Assembly: GCF_039540375.1 (NCBI RefSeq)
Contig: NZ_BAABEX010000024.1
Coordinates: forward strand, 111,453 to 175,452
Direction of reading: 5' to 3'
DNA from: Acidovorax_G lacteus
GTDB taxonomy: Bacteria; Pseudomonadota; Gammaproteobacteria; Burkholderiales; Burkholderiaceae_C
Length of the DNA: 64,000 nucleotides
In this document: positions 49,112 through 58,700 of the stretch, piece by piece
Layout: the number at the start of each line of letters is the position of its first letter
Numbering within the stretch: the stretch's first letter is position 1
Made by a program: the position numbers and the translations under genes
The notes under the pieces: model-generated
The model's input: the letters and a program-made list of their open reading frames with translations, nothing else
The model's database searches: none
Told to the model about the DNA's origin: nothing

Positions 49112-51322
49112 ATGACCGCACGCACCACCGTCCACGGCCTTCAGGTGGCCACCTCGCTCTACCGCTTTGTTGAAGACCGCGTGCTGCCGGGCACCGGCGT
49201 GGCCAGCGAGGCCTTCTGGAAGGGCTTTGACGCCATCGTCTCCGAACTGGCCCCGCGCAACATCGCCCTGCTGGCCGAGCGCGACCGCCTGCAGACCGAG
49301 CTGGACACCTGGCACAAGGCCAACCCCGGCCCCATCCAGAACATGGTGGCCTACCGCAGCTTTCTGGAAAAGATCGGCTACCTCGTGCCCCAGCCGGCCG
49401 ACGTGAAGGCCACCACCGCCAACGTGGACGACGAGCTGGCCACCCAGGCCGGCCCGCAGCTGGTGGTGCCGATCCTGAACGCGCGCTATGCGCTGAATGC
49501 CGCCAACGCGCGCTGGGGCAGCCTGTACGACGCGCTGTACGGCACCGACGTGATCCCCGAGGCCGATGGCGCTGAGAAAGGCAAAGGCTACAACCCGGTG
49601 CGCGGCGCCAAGGTGATTGCCTTTGCCCGCCAGGTGCTGGACGACCACGCGCCGCTGGCCAGCGGCTCGCACAAGGACGCGACCGGCTACCGCGTGGAAG
49701 GCGGCCAGCTCGTGGTGGCCTTGCAGGGCGGTGCCACCACGGGCCTGAAGGACCCGGCCCAGTTCAAGGGCTACCAGGGCGATGCGGCTGCGCCCTCGTC
49801 GGTGCTGCTGCAGCACCACGGCCTGCACATCGACATCCAGATCAACCGCGCCACGCCCATCGGCCAGAGCGATGCCGCTGGCGTGAGCGACGTGGTGCTT
49901 GAAGCCGCGCTGTCGACCATCCTCGACCTCGAAGACTCGGTGGCCGCCGTGGACGCCGAGGACAAGGTGCTGGGCTACAGCAACTGGCTGGGCATCATCC
50001 AGGGCACGCTGGTCGAAACCTTTGAAAAAGGCGGTAAGCAGCTCACCCGCGGCCTGAACCCCGACCGCGTCTACACCGCCCCGAACGGTGGCACGCTGCG
50101 CCTGCATGGTCGGTCGCTGATGTTCCTGCGCAATGTGGGCCACCTGATGACCAACCCGGCCATCCTCTGGACCGACGCCCAGGGCCAGGTGCGCGAGATT
50201 CCGGAAGGCATCATGGACGCGGTGGTGACCACGGCGATTGCCCTGCACGACCTGCAAGGCCACGGCGCCAACGGCATTCGCAACAGCCGCAAGGGCAGCG
50301 TCTACATCGTCAAGCCCAAGATGCACGGCCCGGCCGAAGTGGGCTTTGCCGCCGAGCTGTTCGGCCGCGCCGAAAAGCTGCTGGGCCTGCCCGACAGCAC
50401 CGTGAAGCTGGGCATCATGGACGAGGAGCGCCGCACCTCCGTCAACCTCAAGGCCTGCATTGCCGCCGCATCGAGCCGCGTGGCGTTCATCAACACCGGC
50501 TTCCTCGACCGCACGGGCGACGAAATGCACACCGCCATGCTGGCCGGTCCGATGATCCGCAAGGGCGACATGAAGACCAGCGCCTGGATCCAGGCGTACG
50601 AGCGCAACAACGTGCTCGTGGGCCTGTCGTGCGGCCTGCGCGGCAAGGCACAGATCGGCAAGGGCATGTGGGCCATGCCCGACCTGATGGCCGAAATGCT
50701 CAAGCAGAAGATCGGCCACCCCAAGGCCGGCGCCAACACCGCCTGGGTGCCCAGCCCCACGGGCGCCACGCTGCACGCGCTGCACTACCACCAGGTCAAC
50801 GTGGCCCAGATCCAGGCCGACCTGGAAAAGATCGATGCCAACGCCGAGCGCGACAACCTGCTGACCGGCCTGCTCACCGTGCCCGTGACGGCCACGCCGA
50901 ACTGGACAGCCGCCGAAAAGCAGCAAGAGCTGGACAACAACGCGCAGGGCATCCTGGGCTACGTGGTGCGCTGGGTGGACCAGGGCGTGGGCTGCTCCAA
51001 GGTGCCCGACATCAACGACGTGGGCCTGATGGAAGACCGCGCCACGCTGCGCATCAGCAGCCAGCACATGGCCAACTGGCTGCACCACGGCGTGGTCACC
51101 GAAGCCCAGGTGCGCGAAACCTTCGAGCGCATGGCCGCCAAGGTGGACCAGCAGAACGCGGGCGACGCGCTGTACCAGCCCATGGCCGGCCGCTTTGCCA
51201 GCAGCATGGCCTACCAGGCCGCTTGCGACCTGGTGTTCAAGGGCAAGGAGCAGCCCAGCGGCTACACCGAGCCGCTGCTGCACGCCTGGCGCCTGAAGGT
51301 CAAGGCGGCTGCGGCGGCCTGA
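49112..51322 (+). CDS. glcB: Malate synthase G
   Basis: The enzyme condenses glyoxylate with acetyl-CoA to malate in the glyoxylate/glycolate route. The 736-residue length is that of the large G isoform. Conserved segments include ILDLEDSVAAVDAEDKV, HLMTNPAILW, VYIVKPKMHGPAEVGFA (active-site region), LGIMDEERRTSVNLKACI, AFINTGFLDRTGDEMHTAM and GANTAWVPSPTGATLHALHYH. A single-gene unit ends at a clear terminator. Isocitrate lyase is not in the window. Confidence 0.97.
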   Translation: MTARTTVHGLQVATSLYRFVEDRVLPGTGVASEAFWKGFDAIVSELAPRNIALLAERDRLQTELDTWHKANPGPIQNMVAYRSFLEKIGYLVPQPADVKATTANVDDELATQAGPQLVVPILNARYALNAANARWGSLYDALYGTDVIPEADGAEKGKGYNPVRGAKVIAFARQVLDDHAPLASGSHKDATGYRVEGGQLVVALQGGATTGLKDPAQFKGYQGDAAAPSSVLLQHHGLHIDIQINRATPIGQSDAAGVSDVVLEAALSTILDLEDSVAAVDAEDKVLGYSNWLGIIQGTLVETFEKGGKQLTRGLNPDRVYTAPNGGTLRLHGRSLMFLRNVGHLMTNPAILWTDAQGQVREIPEGIMDAVVTTAIALHDLQGHGANGIRNSRKGSVYIVKPKMHGPAEVGFAAELFGRAEKLLGLPDSTVKLGIMDEERRTSVNLKACIAAASSRVAFINTGFLDRTGDEMHTAMLAGPMIRKGDMKTSAWIQAYERNNVLVGLSCGLRGKAQIGKGMWAMPDLMAEMLKQKIGHPKAGANTAWVPSPTGATLHALHYHQVNVAQIQADLEKIDANAERDNLLTGLLTVPVTATPNWTAAEKQQELDNNAQGILGYVVRWVDQGVGCSKVPDINDVGLMEDRATLRISSQHMANWLHHGVVTEAQVRETFERMAAKVDQQNAGDALYQPMAGRFASSMAYQAACDLVFKGKEQPSGYTEPLLHAWRLKVKAAAAA

Positions 51323-51367
51323 GGGCGCGCAGCGCAGCGGGCGGCATGGGCCGCCCCATCTCCCAGG

Positions 51368-51388
51368 GGCCCCGCAAGGGGCCTTTTT
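51368..51388 (+). terminator. Rho-independent terminator after glcB
   Basis: GGCCCC-GCAA-GGGGCC followed by five T begins 45 bases after the glcB stop. Confidence 0.9.
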
Positions 51389-51526
51389 GCATGGCGCGTT
51401 CTGCACGCAGCGCATTTCCGGGCCTGGGTCTATCGCAGGCGCTGGGGCGCAGACTGCGCCCGCCGCACGATGCGACCGCAGTGCTGCCCCGAGTCGCGTT
51501 ACAAGGCTTTGTGCCACCATCGGCGC

Positions 51527-51772
51527 ATGCACGCGCCCCCTGCCTTGCCCCCCGGCTCTGCGCCCACCGCCCCGCCCGAACGTTGCCCGCTGTGCGGCGG
51601 CCCCAATGGCTGTGCCATGGCGGCCGGCCAGCCGCCTGAGAGCTGCTGGTGCATGCAGGCAACGCTGGACCCGGCCGCGCTGGCGCGCATCCCGGCCGCA
51701 GACCGTGGCCTGCGCTGCGTGTGCGCCGCCTGCGGGCAAGCGCAATCTGCCGGGGCAGCGGCGCCCGGCTGA
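51527..51772 (+). CDS. Cysteine-rich CWC-family protein
   Basis: The 81-residue protein has CPLCGGPNGCAMAAG, the CWC motif (SCWCMQATLDPAALARIP) and CVCAACG, the Cys pattern of the cysteine-rich CWC family (PF14375). These probably bind metal; the function is unknown. ATG 51527 has only a weak ribosome binding site. Confidence 0.8.
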   Translation: MHAPPALPPGSAPTAPPERCPLCGGPNGCAMAAGQPPESCWCMQATLDPAALARIPAADRGLRCVCAACGQAQSAGAAAPG

Positions 51773-51939
51773 GCGCAGGCCCCCCCGGCGGCAGTGCGGA
51801 AGGCTTCGCCGTCGCACTGTGCACGACCCCGCGCACCCGCGCGCCCCGCGGGCCGCTGCAGGGCACACCGCCGAGCACGGCCTGTGCGGGCGCCGATATG
51901 ATTTCTGCTTCCCTTTTTGTTGGCACCCCAGGAGATCCC

Positions 51940-52128
51940 ATGCCCACCTACCACGTCGAAATGCTCGAAGGCCGCACGCTGGAGCAAAAGAAGAAGCTCG
52001 TCGAAGAAATCACCCGCGTATCGGTAGAGGTGCTGGGCGGCTCGCCCGATTCGGTGGACGTGCTGATCACCGACGTGAAGCGCGAGAACTGGGCCACGGG
52101 TGGCAAGCTCTGGTCGGAGCGCAGTTGA
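51940..52128 (+). CDS. 4-oxalocrotonate tautomerase family protein
   Basis: The 62-residue protein begins MPTYHVEMLEGRTLEQKKKLVEEITRV, the exact length and pattern of 4-oxalocrotonate tautomerase subunits, with Pro1 as catalytic base. GSPDSVDVLITDV and a C-terminal WATGGKLWSE follow. An AGGAG ribosome binding site is 7 bases upstream. It is followed closely by the MFS exporter gene. The physiological substrate is unknown; homohexamers are usual. Confidence 0.88.
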   Translation: MPTYHVEMLEGRTLEQKKKLVEEITRVSVEVLGGSPDSVDVLITDVKRENWATGGKLWSERS

Positions 52129-52138
52129 TCGTCCTGCG

Positions 52139-53617
52139 GTGACCCACCCACCGGGCTCCGCCGCCGCGCTGCGGGCGCAACACGGCGAGCGCTACCGCTG
52201 GCTCTTGCTGCTGGCGGTGATGGTCGGGACCATGGCCTCGATCATGTCCTCGACCATCGTGAATGTGGCCATTCCCGACATGAGCCACCACTTCACCCTG
52301 GGGCAGGAGCGCGCCCAGTGGGTCACCTCCGGCTTCATGGTGGCCACCACGGTGGCCATGCTGACTACACCCTGGCTGCTGTCACGCTTTGGCTACCGCC
52401 GCACCTACACCGGCGCCATGCTGGCGCTGCTGGCGGGCGGCATCGGCGGCGGCCTGGCCGATTCATTTGCGGGCGTGCTTTTGGCCCGCGTGGTCGAAGG
52501 GCTGGCGGCCGGCGTGGTCCAGCCGATTCCGGCCATCATCATCCTCTACGCCTTCCAGCCCCACGAGCAAGGGCGCGCGAGCGGCATCTTCGGCATGGGC
52601 GCGGTGCTGGCACCGGCGCTCGGGCCCAGCATCGGCGGTCTGCTGGTGGACTGGTTTGGCTGGCGCTCGATCTTCTTCATGGTGGTGCCGTTCTGCCTGG
52701 CGTCGCTGTGGCTGGCGCGGCGCTATGTGCCAGTGACGGCTCCGGGCGGTGCCGCCGCCGGCAGCGAGGGCGCAGCACTGGACTGGCGCGGCTTGGCCCT
52801 GGGCACTGCGGGCACCTTGTGCCTGCTCAACGGACTGGTGGCGCTGCACGCAGGGCCCGTTGCCGGGGGGGCGGGCCTGCTGGGGGCCGCGCTGCTCTGC
52901 GGCATGGCGTTTGTGGCCTGGCAGCGCCACCGCCAACGCACAGGCCGCACGCCGCTGATGGACCTGCGGCTGTTCAAGGTGCGCGCATTCGCCATGGGCA
53001 GCGTGGTGGCCTTCATCTATGGCACTGCGCTGTTCGGCTCCACCTACCTGGTGCCCGTGTTTTTACAGATGGGCCTGCAGCTCTCGGCCTCGCACGTGGG
53101 CACCATCATGCTGCCGGCAGGCATCGTGCTGGCGGCCACCATTCCAGTCGCAGGGCGGCTGGCAGACCGGCAGCCCACCCACCGGCTGGTGATGACAGGT
53201 CTCGCGCTGCTGGCGCTGTCGTTCGGGCTCATGCTCACGCTGCGGCCGTCGTCGCCATTGCTGTGGCTGGTGCTGTTCACCATCATCGGCCGCATCGGGC
53301 TGGGCTTCATCCTCCCCTCGCTCAACCTGGGCGCCATGCGACCGCTGGACCGCAGCCTCGTGTCGCAAGGCTCCAGCGCGATCAGCTTCATCCGCATGCT
53401 CGGCGGTGCCGCAGGCGTGAGCCTGTGCGGTGTGGTGCTCGAATGGCGGCTGTCGGCACACGGCGCTGCGCTGGCCGCGGCAACGGGCCACAACGACACC
53501 GCGCGCCTTGCGGCGTTCGGCGAGACGTTCGCGATGCTCACGGCGCTGTGCCTGCTGGCCCTGCTGGCAGCGCGCCAGCTGCGCCCGACGCTACCGTCTG
53601 GCAACCAGGCGGCCTAA
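52139..53617 (+). CDS. DHA2-family MFS drug exporter (EmrB/QacA-like)
   Basis: The protein of about 492 residues has roughly 14 transmembrane helices. Motif A-like LSRFGYRRTYTGAM, the family N-terminal MSSTIVNVAIPDMSHHF, QWVTSGFMVATTVAM, and the antiporter motif GMGAVLAPALGPSIGGLLVDWFGWRSIFF mark a proton-driven DHA2 multidrug exporter. No EmrA partner gene adjoins it. The start is unclear: GTG 52139 was chosen as it does not run into the tautomerase gene, but GTG 52100 is in frame. Confidence 0.88.
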   Translation: MTHPPGSAAALRAQHGERYRWLLLLAVMVGTMASIMSSTIVNVAIPDMSHHFTLGQERAQWVTSGFMVATTVAMLTTPWLLSRFGYRRTYTGAMLALLAGGIGGGLADSFAGVLLARVVEGLAAGVVQPIPAIIILYAFQPHEQGRASGIFGMGAVLAPALGPSIGGLLVDWFGWRSIFFMVVPFCLASLWLARRYVPVTAPGGAAAGSEGAALDWRGLALGTAGTLCLLNGLVALHAGPVAGGAGLLGAALLCGMAFVAWQRHRQRTGRTPLMDLRLFKVRAFAMGSVVAFIYGTALFGSTYLVPVFLQMGLQLSASHVGTIMLPAGIVLAATIPVAGRLADRQPTHRLVMTGLALLALSFGLMLTLRPSSPLLWLVLFTIIGRIGLGFILPSLNLGAMRPLDRSLVSQGSSAISFIRMLGGAAGVSLCGVVLEWRLSAHGAALAAATGHNDTARLAAFGETFAMLTALCLLALLAARQLRPTLPSGNQAA

Positions 53618-53813
53618 ATCGGCGAACCATGTGGAGCGCGCGCAGCCCGGGCCTGGCGGGCCCCTGCGCGGCGATCAGCGAAGGCCTTGCCCACAGTGGC
53701 CTGGCTCCCCGTTTCGGTGATGGCGCGACTGCCCGGAACACCACCACCAGCATGGCCGGTCTGCAGTGCGCCCGGGGCCAGCGCCTTGGGTGCTACCGGG
53801 CTGCGGCTCAGGC

Positions 53814-53848
53814 GGCACGGCACGGCACGGCACGGCACGGCACGGCAC
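53814..53848. repeat. Pentanucleotide tandem repeat (GGCAC)x7
   Basis: Seven perfect copies of GGCAC in a row. The 5-bp unit would shift frame if inside a gene, and copy number is expected to vary. It is intergenic, between the MFS exporter and the amidotransferase gene. Confidence 0.95.
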
Positions 53849-54024
53849 CAGAGTACATCCGACGCACGGATGCGGTCTCTGCCGCGCGGCCATAAGGCCC
53901 CACACGGCAAGCAGGGCCCCATGTAATCACCCGGGCCCATCCGCTGCCCACGACATCGCGTATCCGGCGTCGGCCACGGGCTCTGGATCCAATCGATGGC
54001 TTGTGCTTTTCCAGACTGGATCTA

Positions 54025-54045
54025 TTGCTATTACTTATATAGCAA
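54025..54045. repeat. AT-rich hairpin, possible degenerate palindromic repeat (copy 7)
   Basis: TTGCTAT (54025-54031) and ATAGCAA (54039-54045) pair around a 7-base loop. Flanking GCTTGTGC motifs suggest a decayed member of the repeat family. Confidence 0.45.
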
Positions 54046-54072
54046 GAGAGTCCAGACGCTTGTGCCAACACA

Positions 54073-54099
54073 CATTCCGCCCATTCCGCCCATTCCGCC
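54073..54099. repeat. Tandem repeat (CATTCCGCC)x3
   Basis: Three perfect 9-bp units lie about 100 bases upstream of the amidotransferase start. Confidence 0.9.
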
Positions 54100-54196
54100 A
54101 ACAGCTACAACGAGCGTTGGCGCGACCTGCGGCACGCAGGATGGACAATGTCGAGGCAAGCGCTTGCCCATTGCAAGCGCCATGAGGAGACACCGC

Positions 54197-54964
54197 ATGT
54201 GCCAGCTGCTGGGCATGAACTGCAACACGCCGACCGACATCCGCTTCAGCTTCAGCGGCTTTGCGCAACGCGCAGGGCGTACGGGCGATCACACGGACGG
54301 CTGGGGGATTGCGTTCTTCGAAGGGCTCGGCGTGCGCCATTTTGTGGACCACGGCCGCGCTGTGGATTCGCCGATTGCCGATCTGATTCGGGAGTATCCG
54401 ATCCGCAGCGAGAACGTCATCGCGCACATCCGCAAGGCCACGCAGGGCACGGTACAACTCGCCAACTGCCACCCGTTTGTGCGCGAGCTGTGGGGCCGCT
54501 ATTGGGTGTTCGCACACAACGGAGATCTCAAGGACTTTCGCCCACGCCTGCATGCGCATTACCGCCCCGTTGGCCAGACCGACAGCGAGCATGCGTTCTG
54601 CTGGATCCTGCAGGAGTTGTGGAAGTCGCACGCGGGCGTGCCAGACCGGCAGGAACTCACGCGCACCCTGCGCGAACTGGCCCAGCGCATCGCGCCCCAC
54701 GGCACGTTCAACTTCCTGCTGTCCAACGGCGACACGCTGTGGGCCCATGCCAGCACGGCGCTGCACTACATCGAGCGTCGCCATCCGTTTGGCAAAGCCC
54801 ATCTCTCAGACGACGACATGAGCGTGGACTTTGCTCAACAGACCGCCCCGGATGACCAGGTGGCGGTCGTCGTCACGGCGCCTCTGACGACCAATGAGCC
54901 ATGGCAGGCGCTGGCACCTGGCGAACTGGCGGTGTTTGCGAAAGGGACCCGGCAGCGCGCCTGA
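54197..54964 (+). CDS. Class II glutamine amidotransferase (YafJ/EgtC-like)
   Basis: The 255-residue protein begins MCQLLGMNCNTPTDIRFSF, giving the N-terminal nucleophile Cys after Met removal. DGWGIAFFEG, HIRKATQGTVQLANCHPF and WVFAHNGDLKDF are the glutaminase-site motifs of the Ntn fold. This stand-alone amidotransferase group includes YafJ; an acceptor substrate is not known. GAGGAG precedes ATG 54197 by 8 bases. No ergothioneine genes adjoin it, so EgtC itself is unlikely. Confidence 0.88.
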   Translation: MCQLLGMNCNTPTDIRFSFSGFAQRAGRTGDHTDGWGIAFFEGLGVRHFVDHGRAVDSPIADLIREYPIRSENVIAHIRKATQGTVQLANCHPFVRELWGRYWVFAHNGDLKDFRPRLHAHYRPVGQTDSEHAFCWILQELWKSHAGVPDRQELTRTLRELAQRIAPHGTFNFLLSNGDTLWAHASTALHYIERRHPFGKAHLSDDDMSVDFAQQTAPDDQVAVVVTAPLTTNEPWQALAPGELAVFAKGTRQRA

Positions 54965-55197
54965 CAGGGTTGCGGCGTCCGGAGTGCCAAGGCCGCGCCC
55001 CGCGTGGCTAGAAAAGCCGAGCCACGCACCCGGTCTGGTGGCTGACGGCAGAGTGCCGCAGGGCGGATGCAAAAGGCCTCACAGAAAGCGAGGATCGGCC
55101 GGCACGCCTGCGCAGCCAAGGCCCGTACACAGCGGTCGGGCCGCGGCCTACCGGCCTTGACCCCGACCGACCAGCAGCACCGCGACGTCTGCGAGTG

Positions 55198-55668
55198 TCA
55201 ACGCCAGCAGTCCCGGACGGCTGCGTCCACGGTGGAATACTTGGACGAGTTGAAGGTGCCCGAGGCGATGGACTTCTGCCCGGTGTTCGTCAACGTGAAG
55301 TTGCCGCACTTGTCAGAGATCGCAACTCCGGCACGCGACGCAGTCAAGGTGTACGTGTTGCGCGCGGCGTTCACCGAAAGGTTGTACGCCACACCGCCCT
55401 CACCGGGGCGCGGCGAGGTCCGGAAGGGCTGGCTCGCAAACACAGTGCCCACCGCGGTGCCACTGGCCGTCTGGTCGTAGCGATAGCTTTCGCTGTAGAG
55501 ACGCTCCATCCATTGCTGCGCCGCCAACAACTGGGTTTGAGCGTCTGCACGCCGCCCGCGCGCTACATGCTCGGTGTAGTTGGGCACGGCAATGCTGGCC
55601 AGGACGGCAACAATAGCGACCGCGATCATGACCTCGATCAGCGTAAAACCCAGTTGCTTGCGTTGCAT
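55198..55668 (-). CDS. pilE: Type IV pilin-like protein (PilE type)
   Basis: The 156-residue prepilin has a short basic leader cut by PilD before Phe (QRKQLGFTLIEVMIAVAIVAVLASIAVPNY; Glu5 of the mature form present). The C-terminal domain has a Cys pair (KCGNFTL...VRDCWR) as in minor pilins. It is the last gene of the pilus cluster, 32 bases after pilY1. The name follows the PilE usage for this position in beta- and gamma-proteobacteria; it is probably a minor rather than major pilin. Confidence 0.88.
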   Translation of the reverse strand: MQRKQLGFTLIEVMIAVAIVAVLASIAVPNYTEHVARGRRADAQTQLLAAQQWMERLYSESYRYDQTASGTAVGTVFASQPFRTSPRPGEGGVAYNLSVNAARNTYTLTASRAGVAISDKCGNFTLTNTGQKSIASGTFNSSKYSTVDAAVRDCWR

Positions 55669-55700
55669 AAAACGACCTTCTTGTTGATCCCCTGAAACGT

Positions 55701-58700
55701 TCAGTCAAACGTCCGGGTGTTCGGCACTTCGCGCCACTGGCGTCGCACCGCGCGCCACACCTCAGCCAGCGACGCGTCGGTATTCTGCCCAATTGCTGTG
55801 ATCGTACCCTTCTTGCCGTTGCCCAGCACCTTGAGGCCCGGCACCACCTTCTGGTCGGCCACATTCTGTCCCACCTTGTTGACCTTGACCGTCACGCTGC
55901 CCACCACCACGTCGACGGTGCCGAGGATGCTCGAACGGGGGGTACCGGAAACAGGGTCGAGGGCATACAACGCGCCATCCGGCGCCGAGAAACAGCTATT
56001 GGAAGAAGCCGCAGAGGGTCGAACCGACGTGAAGAACAGCGTACCGAAGCGATTCTCGGCGGTGGTCAGCACCATTTCGTTGTTGAGCGAGGTCGAGCTG
56101 GACAAGGGCACGAAGTTGAAATACCAACCGTCGTGGGTGTCCTTGTTGAATGCCGTTGCGCCAACACTCACATACACAGAGCCATCAGACGTCCGTACGA
56201 GAGTGCGCTGCAGCAGCGTGGACAGATTGCTGTTGACCGGTGATGCTGTGGCCCAGTTCGCCTTGTCGTAGATGCTGTAGAAGCGCTGTGTCTTGGTCGC
56301 GTCCGGGAAATCTCCGGCATTGATGGACTTGCCGGTTCCGAAGGCGATCATCACACCACCAAAGTCCGGGAACGACAGGGCTGGCGCGGCCGAGATCGAA
56401 AGTGCCTGGGTGCCGGACTTGGCCTCGAACATGGGCGCAGGCGTCGTGGTGCTGGGCACGGTGTACGCGGATCCCCACGAAGCAGTCGCCGCAGCCCGAA
56501 CATCGAACTTCCAGAGTCGGCCTTGCAGGTCGGTGCCATAGACAACATCTGCCGTACCGTTGCCGTCCAAGTCGGCCCAGTTGACGCCCATCAAGCCGCC
56601 ACCGCCCACGGTGTCCGTCGCGATCTTCACATAGTCGGTACCCGACACCCACGTGCCATTGGATCCACTCGGCCCATCGACGAACAGGATGTACAGGAAG
56701 CTGCGACCGTTGACCGAGCCCACCCCGTTGGGCATGAGCACGGCGTATTTACCGTTGTTCATGCGCGCGATCGGAATGGCCTGGTTACTCTGCGGATGCA
56801 TCTTCGGATCGCCGAGCACGTAGCCCATGTCGGCATCGTCATCGGAGCTGAACATCCATTTGTAAATAGACGCGGCGTTGGACTGCGTAAGAGCCGAAGG
56901 ATCGGTCACGTCCAGCGCGAAGAAGGCACGGCCTCCACGCCCCAGGCTGCTGAACAGGTAGGTCTTCCAAGACGAGGTCACACCACCTGTGCCCAGCAAC
57001 ACGTCGCCCGTGAAGGGGCTGCCGTCCATCCCCGCCTGGATGGCCGTCATGTCCTGCGAGAGAACGCGCGCGCGGCCGACGATGGGCGAGGGCAGATACG
57101 ACAGGATAGGCTCGCCCGCGTTGCTACCTTCCGACTGGAACGCGTGCAGCATGCCATCGTTGGAGCCCACCCACAGAGGCCGGCTACGCGCCTTGTTGGC
57201 ATTGGCAAAGCTCGCGTAGGTGGGCGTATTGGCGGGCAATGCCCCAATGTTCTTGGCAGACGGCCGCAACTGCAGCCACGGAGACGAATTGACGATGGAG
57301 CCCAGAATATTGCTGACGCGGCGCGTCCGCCAGATGCCGGTCGGCTTTTCACGGCTGCGGTCGCCACGCAAGTAGTTGATCAACTCGTCCGCCTGGGTGG
57401 TCGTGAGCGCACCGGCACCACTGCCGCGCAACGCCGCCATGTAGGCCGTCGAGAAGGTCGTGGCCGTCGAGAACGCTACCCCGGTCACGCCATCGTTTGT
57501 GATGACGGGTCTCGAGGTGGTCGAAGTCGCAGCAAGCTTTTGACCCGCATCCCAGCTCGGTGTTGCGGAGAACGCTCCGTTGGACAGCAGTTGATAGCCC
57601 AGCAGAGAGCCGGCGTTTTGCGCGGGCTCGAAGCTTGCAACGTACTTGTATCCGCCCGTGATCACCTGGGCTGACGACACTGCGGGCGCGGAGTTCGTGG
57701 TGTTGATGATTTGCTCAAGAGCATCTCTCAAGCGCTGCTCCAGCAGTTCCGGACGACGGGCCGCGAAGTATCCGTCCGGAATGCCATCCTGGCCAATGGA
57801 GCCGTCCGAGCGGTAGTTGTCCCAATCGAGCTGACTCGACGGCATGCTGACATTGCTGTAGGTGCCGTCGGCATTTTTCACGCTCGACTTGAAGTAGCCA
57901 TACTTTCCGGCGTACCACAGGGGCTCTTTGATCAAAGCGTCCGACTCGCCAACCATGTTGAAGGTGTTCGTCACCAGGAAGTCTTCGTTCTTCACCGTGC
58001 AGTAACGGGGTTTGGTCGCATTGTTCGGGTCGCCAGTGTTGCCATCGCCAGTGACAGCGCACACCGTTTCGCCAAAGGTACGGGCTCCGGAAAAAATCCG
58101 GGCGCGGTAGGTCGCGTCACCGCACAAATGCTCGGTCGTACCAGGCATGCCCGTCAGCGCAACATAGTTCGAGTTGCTCCCGCCATGTTGATGGGTCAGA
58201 TAACGGCCATCTGCTGAAGTGCCCCCCCTGGTGACGCCGACGATACTGAAGCCATGCGTCCCAGCCGCACCGCCGCACACGTTGGGAATGTCGGTGGTGA
58301 TACGAATATCCCAACCAGAAGGCGAACTGGAGTTCGCGATCAGGTCGTACCGCAAGAACCCGGTGATGTCCATGTCATAGTCCCCCCCCATCAATCGGTC
58401 GTTCCACGTGACGATGAATGCGCCGTAAGTGGGGCCGGAGCTGACCGAGGCAAAGGTGAGGGGAGCGGACACATTACCGCCGTTTTGCACACTTTCAGGC
58501 GTGATGTAGACAAACTTCTTCGGGTTGGAGCCTGGCACCGGCACGTCGATGCGCGGTGCGCCGCCCGTCAGGGACGCGGCCATGGTCTTGACCTTCAGCG
58601 CGCCCTCCACCTTGTTCAGGTCGGGCGGAGGGGTACTGGGCGTTCGAATCCGAGTGGTGTTCCCATACAGAGCAGCCCCGGCAATCTGGTACGTGCCGCC

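Larger units (their letters stand above)
53618..54196. other. 579-bp gene-poor region with short tandem repeats
   Basis: No gene is recognised. The stretch contains a seven-unit GGCAC tandem repeat, an AT-rich hairpin and a three-unit 9-bp repeat, each listed separately. Reading frames across it are low-complexity products of the repeats. Confidence 0.6.

Noticed and set aside
47723..51868. 1381-residue frame containing the LysR regulator
   Set aside because: The part beyond 48664 is antisense to glcB with no family match.
53814..54099. Short repeats considered as a CRISPR array
   Set aside because: Units are 5 and 9 bp with no spacers and no cas genes.
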